Assembly: GCA_022825135.1 (NCBI GenBank)
Contig: JAJDYN010000005.1
Coordinates: forward strand, 1-64,000
Reading direction: 5' to 3'
From: Gemmatimonadota bacterium
GTDB lineage: Bacteria; Gemmatimonadota; Gemmatimonadetes; Longimicrobiales; Gaopeijiaceae
Length of the DNA: 64,000 nucleotides
In this document: piece by piece, positions 17,936-27,246 of the stretch
Numbering within the stretch: position 1 is the stretch's first letter
How the letters are laid out: each line of letters opens with the position of its first letter
Program-made: the position numbers and the translations under genes
The notes under the pieces: generated by a model
The model's input: only the letters and a program-made list of their open reading frames with translations
Told to the model about the DNA's origin: nothing
Database searches by the model: none

Positions 17936-18433
17936 ATGAAGAAGGGCATCCTGTTCGCCGTCGCGGCGATGTCCGCTTGTTCCTCCGCCCCGATCTCCTA
18001 CTACGGCGTGGCGCCGCCCGGCAGGGAGACGGCCTACCAGTGCGCGGTCGCTCAACTGAACATTCTGGGCTACACGATCGAGGACGGAAACAGCGACGCC
18101 GGCTTTGTCCGGGGCCGCAAGCAGACGTCGGGTCTGGGGACCCAGATTTTCACCGGCAACACGTATCACGACGTGCTCACGGCGACCGCCTTCGACAACC
18201 CCGCCACCGGGGAGACCAACCTGAGGGTCGTGGCGACCCGCGTCGCGGAACACGATACGGGCCTGCTCGGGGCGCTGACCGACGAGCCGGAGGAGGGAGA
18301 GGACATCATCGCGCCCTCGGACAGCGGAAAGGGCGACGCCCGGGTTCTGCTGGCCAGCTGCGGGGTCTCCAGCGTGACGACTTCCGGGGGGCCCGATCGC
18401 TATTTGCTGGAGGGAGCGGCAGGCCCGCGCTGA
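17936..18433 (+). CDS. Small lipoprotein of unknown function
   Basis: A 165-residue predicted lipoprotein: M-K-K-G-I-L-F-A-V-A-A-M-S-A-C-S-S has a lipobox at M-S-A-C. The rest is compact, with two further cysteines (Y-Q-C-A-V and L-A-S-C-G-V) that could form a disulphide, and an acidic loop E-E-G-E-D. No family is recognised. Start ATG 17936 follows GGAAGGGG at a slightly long spacing. It is divergent from the protease-FHA gene (245-base gap with no obvious palindrome) and convergent with the amidase downstream. Confidence 0.6.
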   Translation: MKKGILFAVAAMSACSSAPISYYGVAPPGRETAYQCAVAQLNILGYTIEDGNSDAGFVRGRKQTSGLGTQIFTGNTYHDVLTATAFDNPATGETNLRVVATRVAEHDTGLLGALTDEPEEGEDIIAPSDSGKGDARVLLASCGVSSVTTSGGPDRYLLEGAAGPR

Positions 18434-18499
18434 TCCCGGCTTTCCCCGCGCCCGCGGCTTGCGCTCCACCCTCGACTCTCCCTCGGGCCTTCGCTGTTC

Positions 18500-20188
18500 C
18501 TACCTCCCCAGCGGAGGCGTGAACGGCGGCGGCCGGCGGTGCCGCGTGGCCTGCTCGTAGGCGTAGCTGATGCGGATCAGGGTGGGCTCGTCGAAGGGCC
18601 GGCCCAGCAATTGCAGCCCGGCGGGCAGCCTGCCGAACGAGTATCCCATCGGCACGTTGAAGGCCGGGAAGCCCGTCGGCGGCGAGATGATGGAGCTGTT
18701 CGCCCCGTAGGTCGTGTTCTCGTCCCCGATCAGGCGCGCCGGGTAGTTGTAGGTCGGATAGACGAGAACGTCCACCTCGTGCTCGTCCATGACGGCGAGC
18801 ACCGCGTCCTGCAGCCGCCTCTGCGTCTCCAGATACTCGGGGTAGTCCTCGTGCTCCTCGGGGACGTAGTCCACCTCCCTGTTGCGCTCCAGGCTGGCGC
18901 GCAGGAAGGGATGGTAGTCGCCCGACTCCACCACCTCGTCCAGCGTCTTGAACTTCAGCTCGGGACGCGTGGCCAGGTAGTTCTCGAAGTCGTACCTGAG
19001 GCGGCTGATGCTCGGGAAGTCGCCGCGGATGTCGTCCAGATCCGGGATCTCGACCGGATCGATGACGACGGCGCCGGCGGCACGCATGTCCTCGAGCGCC
19101 TGCTCCATCACCCGCAGCACCTCGGGATGGATGGTGGTGGGTTCGTCCTCCTGCTGCTCTTCTCCCTGCTCCTCCTCCTGGTCCTGGCCCTCACGCGCGC
19201 CGGACTCCTGGTCCCGGTCCTCTGACGGCATCTCCTCGCCCGGGGCGAGCACCCCGCTTCCGAGCGAGCGCGGATCGTCGTAGTCGCGCGCCTCCTCGAA
19301 CAGTTGGCGCAGCACGCCGATGCGGGCGCCCTGAAGCGCGTCGGCATCGAGGAACTGCCGGTAGTTGTCAGGGACCCGCCCTTCGCTCTCGAGCGTGACG
19401 GGGTCCGCCGGGTCCTGCCCCACGATCACCTCCAGCACCGCCACCGCGTCGGCCACGGTGCGCGTCATGGGACCGCCCACGTCGCGGGCGGCGCTCAGCG
19501 GTGCGATGCCGTCGCGGCTGGTGAGTCCCATGGTAGTGCGGAACCCGACCAGCGCCTGGTGGGAGGAGGGCCCCCGGATGGAGCTGCCGGTGTCCGAGCC
19601 CAGCCCCACGGCGCCGAAGTTGGCCGCCACAGCAGCCCCCGTGCCCCCGCTCGATCCCGCCGTCACCCGGGTGGGGTCGTAGGGGTTGCGGGAGAAGCCC
19701 GGCAGCACCGAACTGAGCGTAAAGGCCCCGCTGGACGCGAACTCTGCCAGGTTGGACTTGGCCAGGACGATCGCGCCCGCCTCCCGCAGCTTGCGCACCT
19801 GGTAGGCGTCGTCGGGCGGAATCGCCCCGCGGAAGGCGAGAGTTCCGTTGGTGGTGGGCAGGTCGTAGGTGTCGTAGTTGTCCTTCACGATCACCGGGAT
19901 GCCGTGCAGCGGGCCGGTGAAGCCGGACTCCGCGAAGGCCGCGTCCAGTTCGCGCGCCCGCTCGAGCGCGTGCTCGCTCACGGTGATGATCGAGTTCAGG
20001 TAGGGGCCCTGCCGGTCGTAGGCCTCGATGCGGTCGAGGTAGCTCCGGACCAGCTCCTCCGCGGTGACCCGGCCCTCCTCCATCGCCTGGTGAATGTCGG
20101 CGATGGTGGCCTCTTCCACCTGGAAGGAGGGCGTGCAGGCGAGCGCGGGCAGGAGGAGAAGAAGGATCGATGCGCGCCAGATCGTCAT
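18500..20188 (-). CDS. Exported amidase-signature family hydrolase (lipoprotein)
   Basis: A 562-residue amidase-signature enzyme with the Ser-cisSer-Lys triad: Lys in V-I-V-K-D-N-Y-D, the cis-Ser and Ser in G-S-S-G-G-T-G-A-A and D-T-G-S-S-I-R-G-P. The N-terminus is a lipoprotein signal (L-L-P-A-L-A-C), so the enzyme is anchored outside the cytoplasm and cannot be a GatA subunit. A striking Glu/Gln/Asp-rich insert (about residues 320-355) interrupts the C-terminal part and is probably a disordered loop. The amide substrate is unknown. The gene lies alone between a convergent lipoprotein and ilvB. Confidence 0.8.
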   Translation of the reverse strand: MTIWRASILLLLLPALACTPSFQVEEATIADIHQAMEEGRVTAEELVRSYLDRIEAYDRQGPYLNSIITVSEHALERARELDAAFAESGFTGPLHGIPVIVKDNYDTYDLPTTNGTLAFRGAIPPDDAYQVRKLREAGAIVLAKSNLAEFASSGAFTLSSVLPGFSRNPYDPTRVTAGSSGGTGAAVAANFGAVGLGSDTGSSIRGPSSHQALVGFRTTMGLTSRDGIAPLSAARDVGGPMTRTVADAVAVLEVIVGQDPADPVTLESEGRVPDNYRQFLDADALQGARIGVLRQLFEEARDYDDPRSLGSGVLAPGEEMPSEDRDQESGAREGQDQEEEQGEEQQEDEPTTIHPEVLRVMEQALEDMRAAGAVVIDPVEIPDLDDIRGDFPSISRLRYDFENYLATRPELKFKTLDEVVESGDYHPFLRASLERNREVDYVPEEHEDYPEYLETQRRLQDAVLAVMDEHEVDVLVYPTYNYPARLIGDENTTYGANSSIISPPTGFPAFNVPMGYSFGRLPAGLQLLGRPFDEPTLIRISYAYEQATRHRRPPPFTPPLGR

Positions 20189-20237
20189 GAGCCGAGACCT
20201 CGGGTTGCGCCGGGCCGGGCTACCCCATCCTCGACCT

Positions 20238-22085
20238 CTAGAACAGATCGGAGGGATCGGGCTCCGCGCCCCGGTCCTCGTAGCGATTGGGGATGTGGTC
20301 CCCGGTAACCATGTCCTGGTAGGAGAGCCCCGGTCCGACCATCGGATACACGTGCGCCTCCGGATCGATGACGACTTCCAGGAAGGCCGGGCCGGGGAAC
20401 TCGAGGAACTCCTTAACCACCCGGGGCACGTCCTCCTTGCGATCCAGGCGCTTCGCGTACTCGAAGCCGTCCGCCTGCGCCGCCAGCACGAAGTTCTTCT
20501 TGCGCAGCGACTTGTCGCTCGCGGACAGGCGCCCCTTGAAGAACAGGCGCTGCCACTGCATCACCATGCCGTCGCCGAAGTTGTTCAGCACCATGACCTT
20601 GACCGGCAGATCGTAGGAGGTCGCGGTCTCGAACTCGCCCAGGTTCATGCGGATGCTGGCGTCCCCGTCCACGTCGATGACCAGCTTGTCGGGACGCGCG
20701 AACTGGGCCCCGATGGCCGCGGGCAGGCCGAACCCCATCGTGCCCATGCTCCCCGAGGTCAGCCAGAGGCGCGGCTCGCTGAAGTCGCAGTACTGGGCGG
20801 CCCACATCTGGTGCTGCCCCACGCCGGTGGAGATGATCGCCTGGCCGCGGGTGATGCGGTTCATGACCTCCATGACGTAGTACGGCTGGATGAGCGAGCT
20901 CTCGCGGTCGTAGTCGAGCGCGTAGTCGCGCTTGAGCGCGGCGACCTCGGCGTGCCAGTCGGAGAAGTCGGCGCGGAAGCCGATGGAGTGTCCGTACTCC
21001 ACCAGGGCGTCGAGCGCCTCAGGGAGCATTCCCGTGTAGTGCCAGTCCGCCGGCTTGACCTTGTGGATCTCCGAGGGATCGATGTCGAAGTGGATGACGC
21101 GCCGGGCCCTGGCCGCGAACTTCGCGGGCACCCCGGCCACGCGGTCGTCGAAGCGCGCCCCCACCGCGATGAGCAGGTCGCAGTCGTCCACCGCGTAGTT
21201 GGCGAACGCCGTGCCGTGCATCCCCAGCATGTGCAGGCAGAGCGGCGCGGTGGTGTCGAAGCTGCCCAGCCCCATGAGGGTGGTCACGCCCGGGATGCCG
21301 AAGTCGTTGGCCAGCCGCCGCAGCGGCTCCGAGGCGTTCCCGTTGACCACGCCGCCCCCGGCATAGATGAGCGGGCGGCGGCTCTCGCCCAGCATGTCGA
21401 AGAACTCGCCGCACCGCTCCGGGCTCAGCCTGCGGGCGCGCAGGGACTTCAGGCGACGCCGATACCCGGTGATGGGCAGGCGTCCCTCCCCCTGGAAGGT
21501 CCCGGTCCAGTTCTGCACGTCCTTGGGCACGTCCACCACCACCGGACCGGGCCGGCCGGTGCGCGCGATCTCGAAGGCCGTGCGCATGGTGGCCTCGAGC
21601 TGCTCGGGCTTCGTCACCAGGAAGACGTGCTTGGCCACCGGGCCCATGACGGCCGTGACTGGGGCCTCCTGGAAGGCGTCGGTGCCGATGGCGGCGGTGG
21701 GCACCTGGCCGCAGATCACCACGATGGGGATCGAGTCGGCCATGCAGTCGCGCACCGGGGTCACGCAGTTGGTGGCGCCGGGTCCCGAGGTTACGAGCAC
21801 GCACCCCACCTTACCGCTCGCACGCGCGTAGCCGGCCGCCATGAAGCCGGCGCCCTGCTCGTTCGCGGGCACGATGAGCGGCATCGGCTCCACGCCATCG
21901 ACGGCGTGGTCCTCGTTGTAGCGGAAGACCGCGTCGTAGGTGGGCAGGATCGCCCCTCCGCTGTAGCCGAAGATGGTGTCGATTCCCTCGTCGGCCAGAA
22001 CCTGGACGATCATCTCGGCTCCGCTCATTACCTGACCCGCGAGCGGGTGCGCGCGGGAATCGCGGAGCGCGGTGCTGGTTGTCAT
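20238..22085 (-). CDS. ilvB: Acetolactate synthase, catalytic large subunit
   Basis: A thiamine-diphosphate enzyme of 615 residues making acetolactate or acetohydroxybutyrate for branched-chain amino acids. Recognisable features are the N-terminal Y-S-G-G-A-I-L-P-T-Y-D cofactor-side motif with catalytic Glu in A-N-E-Q-G-A, a central FAD/TPP domain (Y-A-G-G-G-V), and the C-terminal D-V-D-G-D-A-S-I-R-M-N-L TPP motif followed by V-L-N-N-F-G-D-G-M-V-M-Q-W-Q. Start ATG 22085 has GGGAGG 7 bases upstream; longer frames run into repeated DNA. Unusually, the regulatory subunit is not downstream but on the other strand, divergently transcribed across a 187-base intergenic region. Confidence 0.9.
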   Translation of the reverse strand: MTTSTALRDSRAHPLAGQVMSGAEMIVQVLADEGIDTIFGYSGGAILPTYDAVFRYNEDHAVDGVEPMPLIVPANEQGAGFMAAGYARASGKVGCVLVTSGPGATNCVTPVRDCMADSIPIVVICGQVPTAAIGTDAFQEAPVTAVMGPVAKHVFLVTKPEQLEATMRTAFEIARTGRPGPVVVDVPKDVQNWTGTFQGEGRLPITGYRRRLKSLRARRLSPERCGEFFDMLGESRRPLIYAGGGVVNGNASEPLRRLANDFGIPGVTTLMGLGSFDTTAPLCLHMLGMHGTAFANYAVDDCDLLIAVGARFDDRVAGVPAKFAARARRVIHFDIDPSEIHKVKPADWHYTGMLPEALDALVEYGHSIGFRADFSDWHAEVAALKRDYALDYDRESSLIQPYYVMEVMNRITRGQAIISTGVGQHQMWAAQYCDFSEPRLWLTSGSMGTMGFGLPAAIGAQFARPDKLVIDVDGDASIRMNLGEFETATSYDLPVKVMVLNNFGDGMVMQWQRLFFKGRLSASDKSLRKKNFVLAAQADGFEYAKRLDRKEDVPRVVKEFLEFPGPAFLEVVIDPEAHVYPMVGPGLSYQDMVTGDHIPNRYEDRGAEPDPSDLF

Positions 22086-22217
22086 GGAAACGCCTCCCGT
22101 GGCGGGCACGGAAACGGATGGGTGGTGCCGTGGTGAATAGTCGAACAAAGACACCCGAATGGCAAAGTCCTCCGGGCAGCCTGCATATCTTGCCATGTCC
22201 GCGCCATCCCGCAAGCT

Positions 22218-22284
22218 TGTACCGCCACGCGCCGCACCCCTGTACCGCCATGCGCCGCATCCCCGGACCGCCATGCGACACACG
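22218..22284 (+). repeat. Three tandem 23-bp repeats at the ilvN start
   Basis: A 23-base unit recurs at 22218-22240, 22241-22263 and (diverged, about 21 bases) 22264-22284, with the shared core ACCGCCATGCGCCGCA. The ATG in the last unit is the ilvN start (22273). The ATG in the middle unit (22250) is 23 bases away and therefore out of frame. The array lies between divergent ilvB and ilvN, where attenuation or other regulation of branched-chain synthesis would be expected. Confidence 0.75.
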
Positions 22285-22770
22285 ATATCCATTCTGCTTC
22301 AGAACGAGGCGGGCGCGCTCTCGCGCGTCACCGACATGTTCTCGACCCGGGGCTTCAACATCGAAAGCCTCAACGTGGCGCCCACCAAGGACTACGCCGT
22401 CTCGCGCCTGACCCTGGTCACCAACGGCTCGGACGAGACCCTCGAGCAGATCATGAAGCAGCTGAGCAAGCTGGTGGATGTCGTGGATCTGCGAAACATG
22501 ACCGGGCGCGACCACATCATCCGCGAACTGGTGCTGTTCAAGCTGCGCCTGACGACCGGCACCCGTGCGCAGCTGGACGAACTGGTTGCCGAGTTCGGCG
22601 GCTCGATTCTGGCCGAGCACGAAGGCCACTTCACCATCGAGATCACCAGCAGCGGCCCCAGGATCGACGGCTTCCTGGAGGCCGCCGGGCGGATCGCGGA
22701 AACGGATGCCCTGGTCCGCAGCGGGGCCATGGCGGTCTCCCGCGGCGCGCCCATCATCTGGCGCGGCTAG
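22273..22770 (+). CDS. ilvN: Acetolactate synthase, regulatory small subunit
   Basis: A 165-residue ACT-domain protein. It opens with H-T-I-S-I-L-L-Q-N-E-A-G-A-L-S-R-V, the ACT fold that binds valine or isoleucine for feedback inhibition. G-F-N-I-E-S-L-N-V-A follows, and the C-terminal domain contains F-G-G-S-I-L. It activates and regulates the large subunit encoded on the opposite strand. ATG 22273 is the family-typical start and sits in the third copy of a 23-bp repeat. No good Shine-Dalgarno sequence is visible, so translation may depend on that repeat structure or be leaderless. Confidence 0.9.
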   Translation: MRHTISILLQNEAGALSRVTDMFSTRGFNIESLNVAPTKDYAVSRLTLVTNGSDETLEQIMKQLSKLVDVVDLRNMTGRDHIIRELVLFKLRLTTGTRAQLDELVAEFGGSILAEHEGHFTIEITSSGPRIDGFLEAAGRIAETDALVRSGAMAVSRGAPIIWRG

Positions 22771-22848
22771 CAGGCTCGGAGGATCCCGCCCGGCGATCGT
22801 CGCCCGGGACCCGGGAACGAGCGCGCGCGAGGACGGGGCCGCGCCAGG

Positions 22849-25677
22849 TTACCGGCCCGGCTCCTCCTCGGAGATCGCCCGCACGCGGGTGAGCTCCAGC
22901 CCCAGCGTCTTCCCCTTCATGATGGCTGGCACGCCTTCCTCCATCCACACCGGAGCAGGCGCGCCCTTCAGGTAGTGGTCGAAGAACTGCTGCATGCGGA
23001 TCGCCCAGTCCATCTGGTTGTGCCGCTGCCTGAGGCCGTGGGCCTCGCCGTTGTAGTTGAGCATCCACACCGGCTTGCCCAGACGGCGCAGCGCCACGAA
23101 CAACTCGATCCCCTGATACCACGGCACCGCTCCGTCCTCGTCGTTGTGCAGCATGAGGATGGGCGTGTTGATCTTGTCGGCGGTGAAGATGGGCGAGTTC
23201 TCGATGAAGCGCAGCGGATACTCCCACAGCGAGCCGCCGATGCGGCTCTGTCCGCGCTCGTACTGGACGGCGCGGCTGCGTCCCGACTGCCAGCGGATGC
23301 CCCCGTAGGCGCTGATCATGTTGGAAACCGGAGCTCCCGCCTCGGCCGCCGCGAACAGGTCGGTGCGCGTCACCATGTAGGCGATCTGGTAGCCGCCCCA
23401 GGAGTGCCCCTGAACGCCGATGCGATCCGTGTCGACGAAGCCATCCTCGACCAGCTCGAGGACACCCGGGACCACGGCGTCGAGCGCGCTCTCGCCCGGA
23501 TAGCCGTCCCGGTAGGGGATGTCGGGCACGAAGAGCAGGTAGCCGCGGCTGACGTAGAAGCTGCGGTTGATGGACGAGCTGCCCGGCGCGGGCGCAGTGT
23601 AGCCGTGCAGCCCGTCGGATGAGCGCTCGTAGAAGTACACCATCATGGGGTACTCCTCCGACGGGTCGAATCCTTCGGGCTTGTAGAGGATGCCCTGGAG
23701 GGGCGTGCCGTCCATGGAGGTCCACTCCACGATCTCGGCGGTGCCCCACAGGTAGTCGGACTGCTGGGGATTGGCGTCGGTGACCTTGCGCCCGTCGTCG
23801 AGCTCCGGGCCCGCCACCCACAGGTCCGGGAATTCCTCGAAGGTGGAGCGGGAGTAGGCGAACACCTCGGCGTTCCGCGCCCGGAGCAGGCCGGCGTAGC
23901 GGGCGTCGCCGGCGATTAGAGCCTCGGGGGCGGCGCCCTCGCCGAAGTCGCCCCGCCACAGCCCGGACGACTTGTCGTACAGGTGGAAGGAGGAGAGGTA
24001 CACCTCGCCGGAGGGCACCACCGGGTCGGCCGTGTCGAGGTCGACGTAGCGGAAGCGGGTGTCGGACGCGCGTCCGGCGCCCCGGGTGAGGTTGCGGGGG
24101 GAGGCGCGGCCGGTGGGGTCGACCGCCCAGATGTCGTAGCGGTCGTAGACCAGGAAGGCGGCATCGTCGGCCGTCCACCCGGCCTCCCCGTAGGAACGGG
24201 AAAGATCCGGCCGGTCGTCCAGCACGTTGTAGAAGCCCGCGTCGATGCTGCCCGTCAGGTCGATCTCCTCCCCGCTGCCGGTATCGATGGCCACCCAGAT
24301 GCGGCGGACGCCGTCCCACCGGGTGATGTAGCCGCCGCCCGGAGAGAGGGTCCCCTGTCCCCGCACGCGCTCGGCCACCTGGCGCCGCGAGCCGTCCGCC
24401 ACGTCGATGGTGTAGAGGTCCACGTAGCTGGCATCCCACGACACCAGCTGCCGGTAGGGGAGGCCGCTCCTCCCCATCGCGACCGCACCGTCGCCGTCGT
24501 CGGCCACCGTTACGTCGGGCACTTCGGCGGTGGCGAGCTGCACCACGCGGCCGCTCCCGAGGTCGAGCACCGCCTGGTAGCTGCGCTCCAGCTCGTCCTC
24601 CAGCTGCACCAGTTGCATGGGCTGCAGCAGAGGGTCCTTCCAGTTCCAGATGTCCACGCGCACGCGCTCGTCCTCGGGGGTGTCGTCCTCGGGATCCGGA
24701 AGGGGCCGGGGCGCACTGTGGAAGAGGACGCGCGCTCCCGAACCGGAGAAGGACACCTCGCCGTGCTCGCTCGGGGCCCAGCCGTCGGGGAGGGCTTGAG
24801 CGCCCGGGGCCACCTGCGCGGTGGCCGCTCCGTCGCGCGCGGCGTACAGCGAGAAGGCGGGCGCCCCGGCCCCGCGGTCGTCGCGGTCGGTCAGGAAGGC
24901 GACCGCGCCGTCGTCGGCGACGGCGAGCCGCAGGTAGCGGCCTTCCCCGCCGGCGACTGTCTCGGCCCCGCCGGTCGGTCCGACGCGGAAGACGCCGTCG
25001 GCGGCGCCGTCCTCTCCGGACGCCGTGTAGTAGAGCGCGCCGCCGTTGCCGGAGAAGGCGTAGCCCACCGCGTGGTCGAAGCGGCGCTCCTGTCTGGTTG
25101 CGAGGTCGCGGGCCACCAGGGTGGTGCCGTCGTCCAGACGGGGGGGGCCATCGTCGTCATCGCCTTCTCCCCGCTGGGCTCGGCCCTCCCCCTCCTCTTC
25201 GTCATCACCGGCGTCCTCCTCCATCAGGTACGCCATCCAGGCGCCGCCTTCGCCGGGGAGCCGGAACGACCGGACGTTCGCAACGCGCGTCTCCGACAGA
25301 TCGGACAGGTTCAGGATCAGCAGCGAGTCACCGGGCACGTCACGCGAGCCCTCGGCGCGCGCCGCGTCCACCGCCGCCTCCGCAGGCTCGACCAGCGCGA
25401 CCAGGAAGCGGGTGTTAGCGGTGAAGCCGGGATCGGCGCCTCTGGGAACCGTCACCCGGCGCCCGTCCTCAAGGTTCTCCACCACCAGCGTGGCGTCGCC
25501 GTCCCCGGGCACGAGCCGGTAGACCAGCCAGCGGCCGTCCCGGGAAAAATCCTCGTCCTGGATCTGCTTCCAGACCGCGTAGGCGTCGTGGTCGAGGGGA
25601 GCCTTCTCCTGTGCGGAGAGCGCGAGCGGAGCGGTGACCAGGATGGAAAGCGCGAGGAACCAACGGATCGTCTTCAT
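22849..25677 (-). CDS. Exported prolyl-oligopeptidase family (S9) serine peptidase
   Basis: A 942-residue secreted peptidase: Sec signal ending A-L-S-A-Q (about residue 22), a long beta-propeller (residues about 40-650) containing an acidic low-complexity loop (A-G-D-D-E-E-E-G-E-G), then an alpha/beta-hydrolase domain. The catalytic Ser is in G-H-S-W-G-G-Y, Asp in H-N-D-E-D-G-A-V-P-W, and His in G-E-A-H-G-L-R. It is likely a periplasmic dipeptidyl or oligopeptidyl peptidase in protein scavenging. ATG 25677 begins the signal; longer frames have no support. It diverges from the FAH-fold gene across 238 bases. Confidence 0.85.
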   Translation of the reverse strand: MKTIRWFLALSILVTAPLALSAQEKAPLDHDAYAVWKQIQDEDFSRDGRWLVYRLVPGDGDATLVVENLEDGRRVTVPRGADPGFTANTRFLVALVEPAEAAVDAARAEGSRDVPGDSLLILNLSDLSETRVANVRSFRLPGEGGAWMAYLMEEDAGDDEEEGEGRAQRGEGDDDDGPPRLDDGTTLVARDLATRQERRFDHAVGYAFSGNGGALYYTASGEDGAADGVFRVGPTGGAETVAGGEGRYLRLAVADDGAVAFLTDRDDRGAGAPAFSLYAARDGAATAQVAPGAQALPDGWAPSEHGEVSFSGSGARVLFHSAPRPLPDPEDDTPEDERVRVDIWNWKDPLLQPMQLVQLEDELERSYQAVLDLGSGRVVQLATAEVPDVTVADDGDGAVAMGRSGLPYRQLVSWDASYVDLYTIDVADGSRRQVAERVRGQGTLSPGGGYITRWDGVRRIWVAIDTGSGEEIDLTGSIDAGFYNVLDDRPDLSRSYGEAGWTADDAAFLVYDRYDIWAVDPTGRASPRNLTRGAGRASDTRFRYVDLDTADPVVPSGEVYLSSFHLYDKSSGLWRGDFGEGAAPEALIAGDARYAGLLRARNAEVFAYSRSTFEEFPDLWVAGPELDDGRKVTDANPQQSDYLWGTAEIVEWTSMDGTPLQGILYKPEGFDPSEEYPMMVYFYERSSDGLHGYTAPAPGSSSINRSFYVSRGYLLFVPDIPYRDGYPGESALDAVVPGVLELVEDGFVDTDRIGVQGHSWGGYQIAYMVTRTDLFAAAEAGAPVSNMISAYGGIRWQSGRSRAVQYERGQSRIGGSLWEYPLRFIENSPIFTADKINTPILMLHNDEDGAVPWYQGIELFVALRRLGKPVWMLNYNGEAHGLRQRHNQMDWAIRMQQFFDHYLKGAPAPVWMEEGVPAIMKGKTLGLELTRVRAISEEEPGR

Positions 25678-25915
25678 GACCCACCTGTTGCCGGAGAGAT
25701 GTACGCGAGGGCGACATGCGCGGACGGAAACGGTAGACCACCGCGAAGAGCAGGGCAACGCCGTCCGCACCTCTGCGATTGACAGAGTTACGGGCTCGGC
25801 ATCAGTGTGAAGCTCTCTGGACGGACCGGAGCGAAATCCGCCGATCCGGTGGGCGCAAGCCGCCCAACCCGGGAATCGGATGGAGTCATTCGGACGACAA
25901 CCTGCGGAGGACAGC

Positions 25916-27070
25916 ATGCGTGATTTCCGGATCCTTGCAACATTGCTTCTGTTGGTGATTCCGCTGCCGGCGTCCGCTCAGGGCGTCCCGGACATCGCCG
26001 AGCCCTTCAAGGTCGGCACCTTCGAGATCGGGGGCACACCCACGGTGTCGCTGGTTCTGCGCGACCAGCTCATCGTCGAAGTCGACGCCGCCAACACCGC
26101 ACTCCAGCGCGATCCCTACTACGCCCGCGTCCAGGCCCCGGCGGACATGCTGGAGCTGATCGAGCGCTACGAGTACGGCCTCCAGCGGCGCCTCTACGAG
26201 GTCGTCAACCACCTGGTCGAGAACGACATGCTGGGCGCGAACCGCCCGTCCTGGGTGCATGAGCTCGACGACGTGCGCACCCTCCCGCCCATCCTGTACC
26301 CGGGCAAGATCCTCAACGCCGCCGTCAACTTCTACAGCCACGTCAACGAGACCGGCACCGAAGAGGAGCGGGCCGAGGCGCGGCGGCAGCGGCGCGAGAA
26401 CCGCGGCGTGCCCTATCTCTTCCTGAAGCCGAGCAAGGGCGCGGTCATCGGTGACGGCGGGGAGGTGGTGCTTCCCTACGGGCGCGACCGCATCGACTGG
26501 GAGGTCGAGCTCGGAGCGGTGATCGGCCGGTCCGCCAAGTACGTCTCCGCGAACGACGCCGAGGCCTACGTGTTCGGGTATCTGGTGTCGCTCGACATTT
26601 CCGACCGCGGCGGGCGTCCGCCGGGCGGCAACCCCATGACCTCCGACTGGTTCGTGGGCAAAGGCCACGATACCTTCGCGCCCCAGGGGCCCTGGATCGT
26701 GCCGAAGGAATTCTACGGCAACCCGATGGAGATCCTGCGCCAGACGCTCGACGTCGGCGACGAGCGCATGCAGGAGGCTACCGCCGGCGACATGATCCAC
26801 TCCCTCTGGGAACTGATCGAGTACGGCTCCTCCATCATCACCCTGTTCCCCGGCGACGTCGTCAACAACGGCACCTCGGGGGGCGTGGGCATGGGCACGG
26901 CGGTTCGCGGGGCACAGCGCTTCCTGCAGCCCGGCGAGCAGATTTCCGCCTCCATCGACGGAATCGGCACGCTGAACCTGTCTGTGGTGAGCGAGCCCGA
27001 GCCGCAGGGGCTCACGGGGGCGCACCTGCCGCCGGTGCGGACCTACCGGGGGCCGCCTGGAGGGGACTGA
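25916..27070 (+). CDS. Exported fumarylacetoacetate hydrolase-family protein
   Basis: A 384-residue FAH-fold protein with an N-terminal Sec signal (L-L-L-L-V-I-P-L-P-A-S-A-Q), which is unusual because the family is normally cytosolic. Metal-binding acidic residues are readable in D-W-E-V-E-L-G-A-V-I-G and S-L-D-I-S-D-R, and the K-G-H-D-T-F-A-P-Q-G-P-W and N-N-G-T-S-G-G-V-G motifs follow. FAH-fold enzymes hydrolyse C-C bonds or isomerise or decarboxylate ring-cleavage products; the substrate here is unknown. ATG 25916 follows GGAGG at a 5-6 base spacing. Confidence 0.78.
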   Translation: MRDFRILATLLLLVIPLPASAQGVPDIAEPFKVGTFEIGGTPTVSLVLRDQLIVEVDAANTALQRDPYYARVQAPADMLELIERYEYGLQRRLYEVVNHLVENDMLGANRPSWVHELDDVRTLPPILYPGKILNAAVNFYSHVNETGTEEERAEARRQRRENRGVPYLFLKPSKGAVIGDGGEVVLPYGRDRIDWEVELGAVIGRSAKYVSANDAEAYVFGYLVSLDISDRGGRPPGGNPMTSDWFVGKGHDTFAPQGPWIVPKEFYGNPMEILRQTLDVGDERMQEATAGDMIHSLWELIEYGSSIITLFPGDVVNNGTSGGVGMGTAVRGAQRFLQPGEQISASIDGIGTLNLSVVSEPEPQGLTGAHLPPVRTYRGPPGGD

Positions 27071-27122
27071 CGGGCCGTAGCAGGGGGAACACATCGGGAT
27101 CCTGGTAGCCGGCTCCTCCTTA

Positions 27123-27146
27123 CCAAGGTGACATGTTGTACCTTGG
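27123..27146 (+). promoter_or_regulatory. Inverted repeat upstream of hicB
   Basis: CCAAGGT-N10-ACCTTGG forms a perfect 7-bp palindrome about 100 bases before hicB. HicB-type antitoxins often repress their own operon through inverted repeats, so this is a candidate operator. The distance is somewhat long and no clear -10/-35 pair is visible, so the call is tentative. Confidence 0.35.
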
Positions 27147-27246
27147 GTGCCCGGCTCGATACGCTCGCTCAGCCCGCGAAGGTGCCGGGTCTCTATCTGG
27201 TCGGGTAGGCGGAATCGGGTTCATCACACCAACGGGGCGTGGGGTC

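Noticed and set aside
18500-20188. GatA of the Glu-tRNA amidotransferase
   Set aside because: It has a lipoprotein signal and an acidic insert, and no gatB/gatC neighbours, so an exported amidase is more likely.
20094-22136. Rightward 680-codon frame opposite ilvB
   Set aside because: ilvB motifs are unambiguous on the minus strand; no ribosome site or domains on this frame.
22218-22284. Possible CRISPR array
   Set aside because: Three directly adjacent 23-bp copies without unique spacers and no cas genes; it is a tandem repeat.
23983-25782. Rightward 599-codon frame opposite the S9 peptidase
   Set aside because: Antisense shadow; the peptidase has a signal peptide and an intact catalytic triad.
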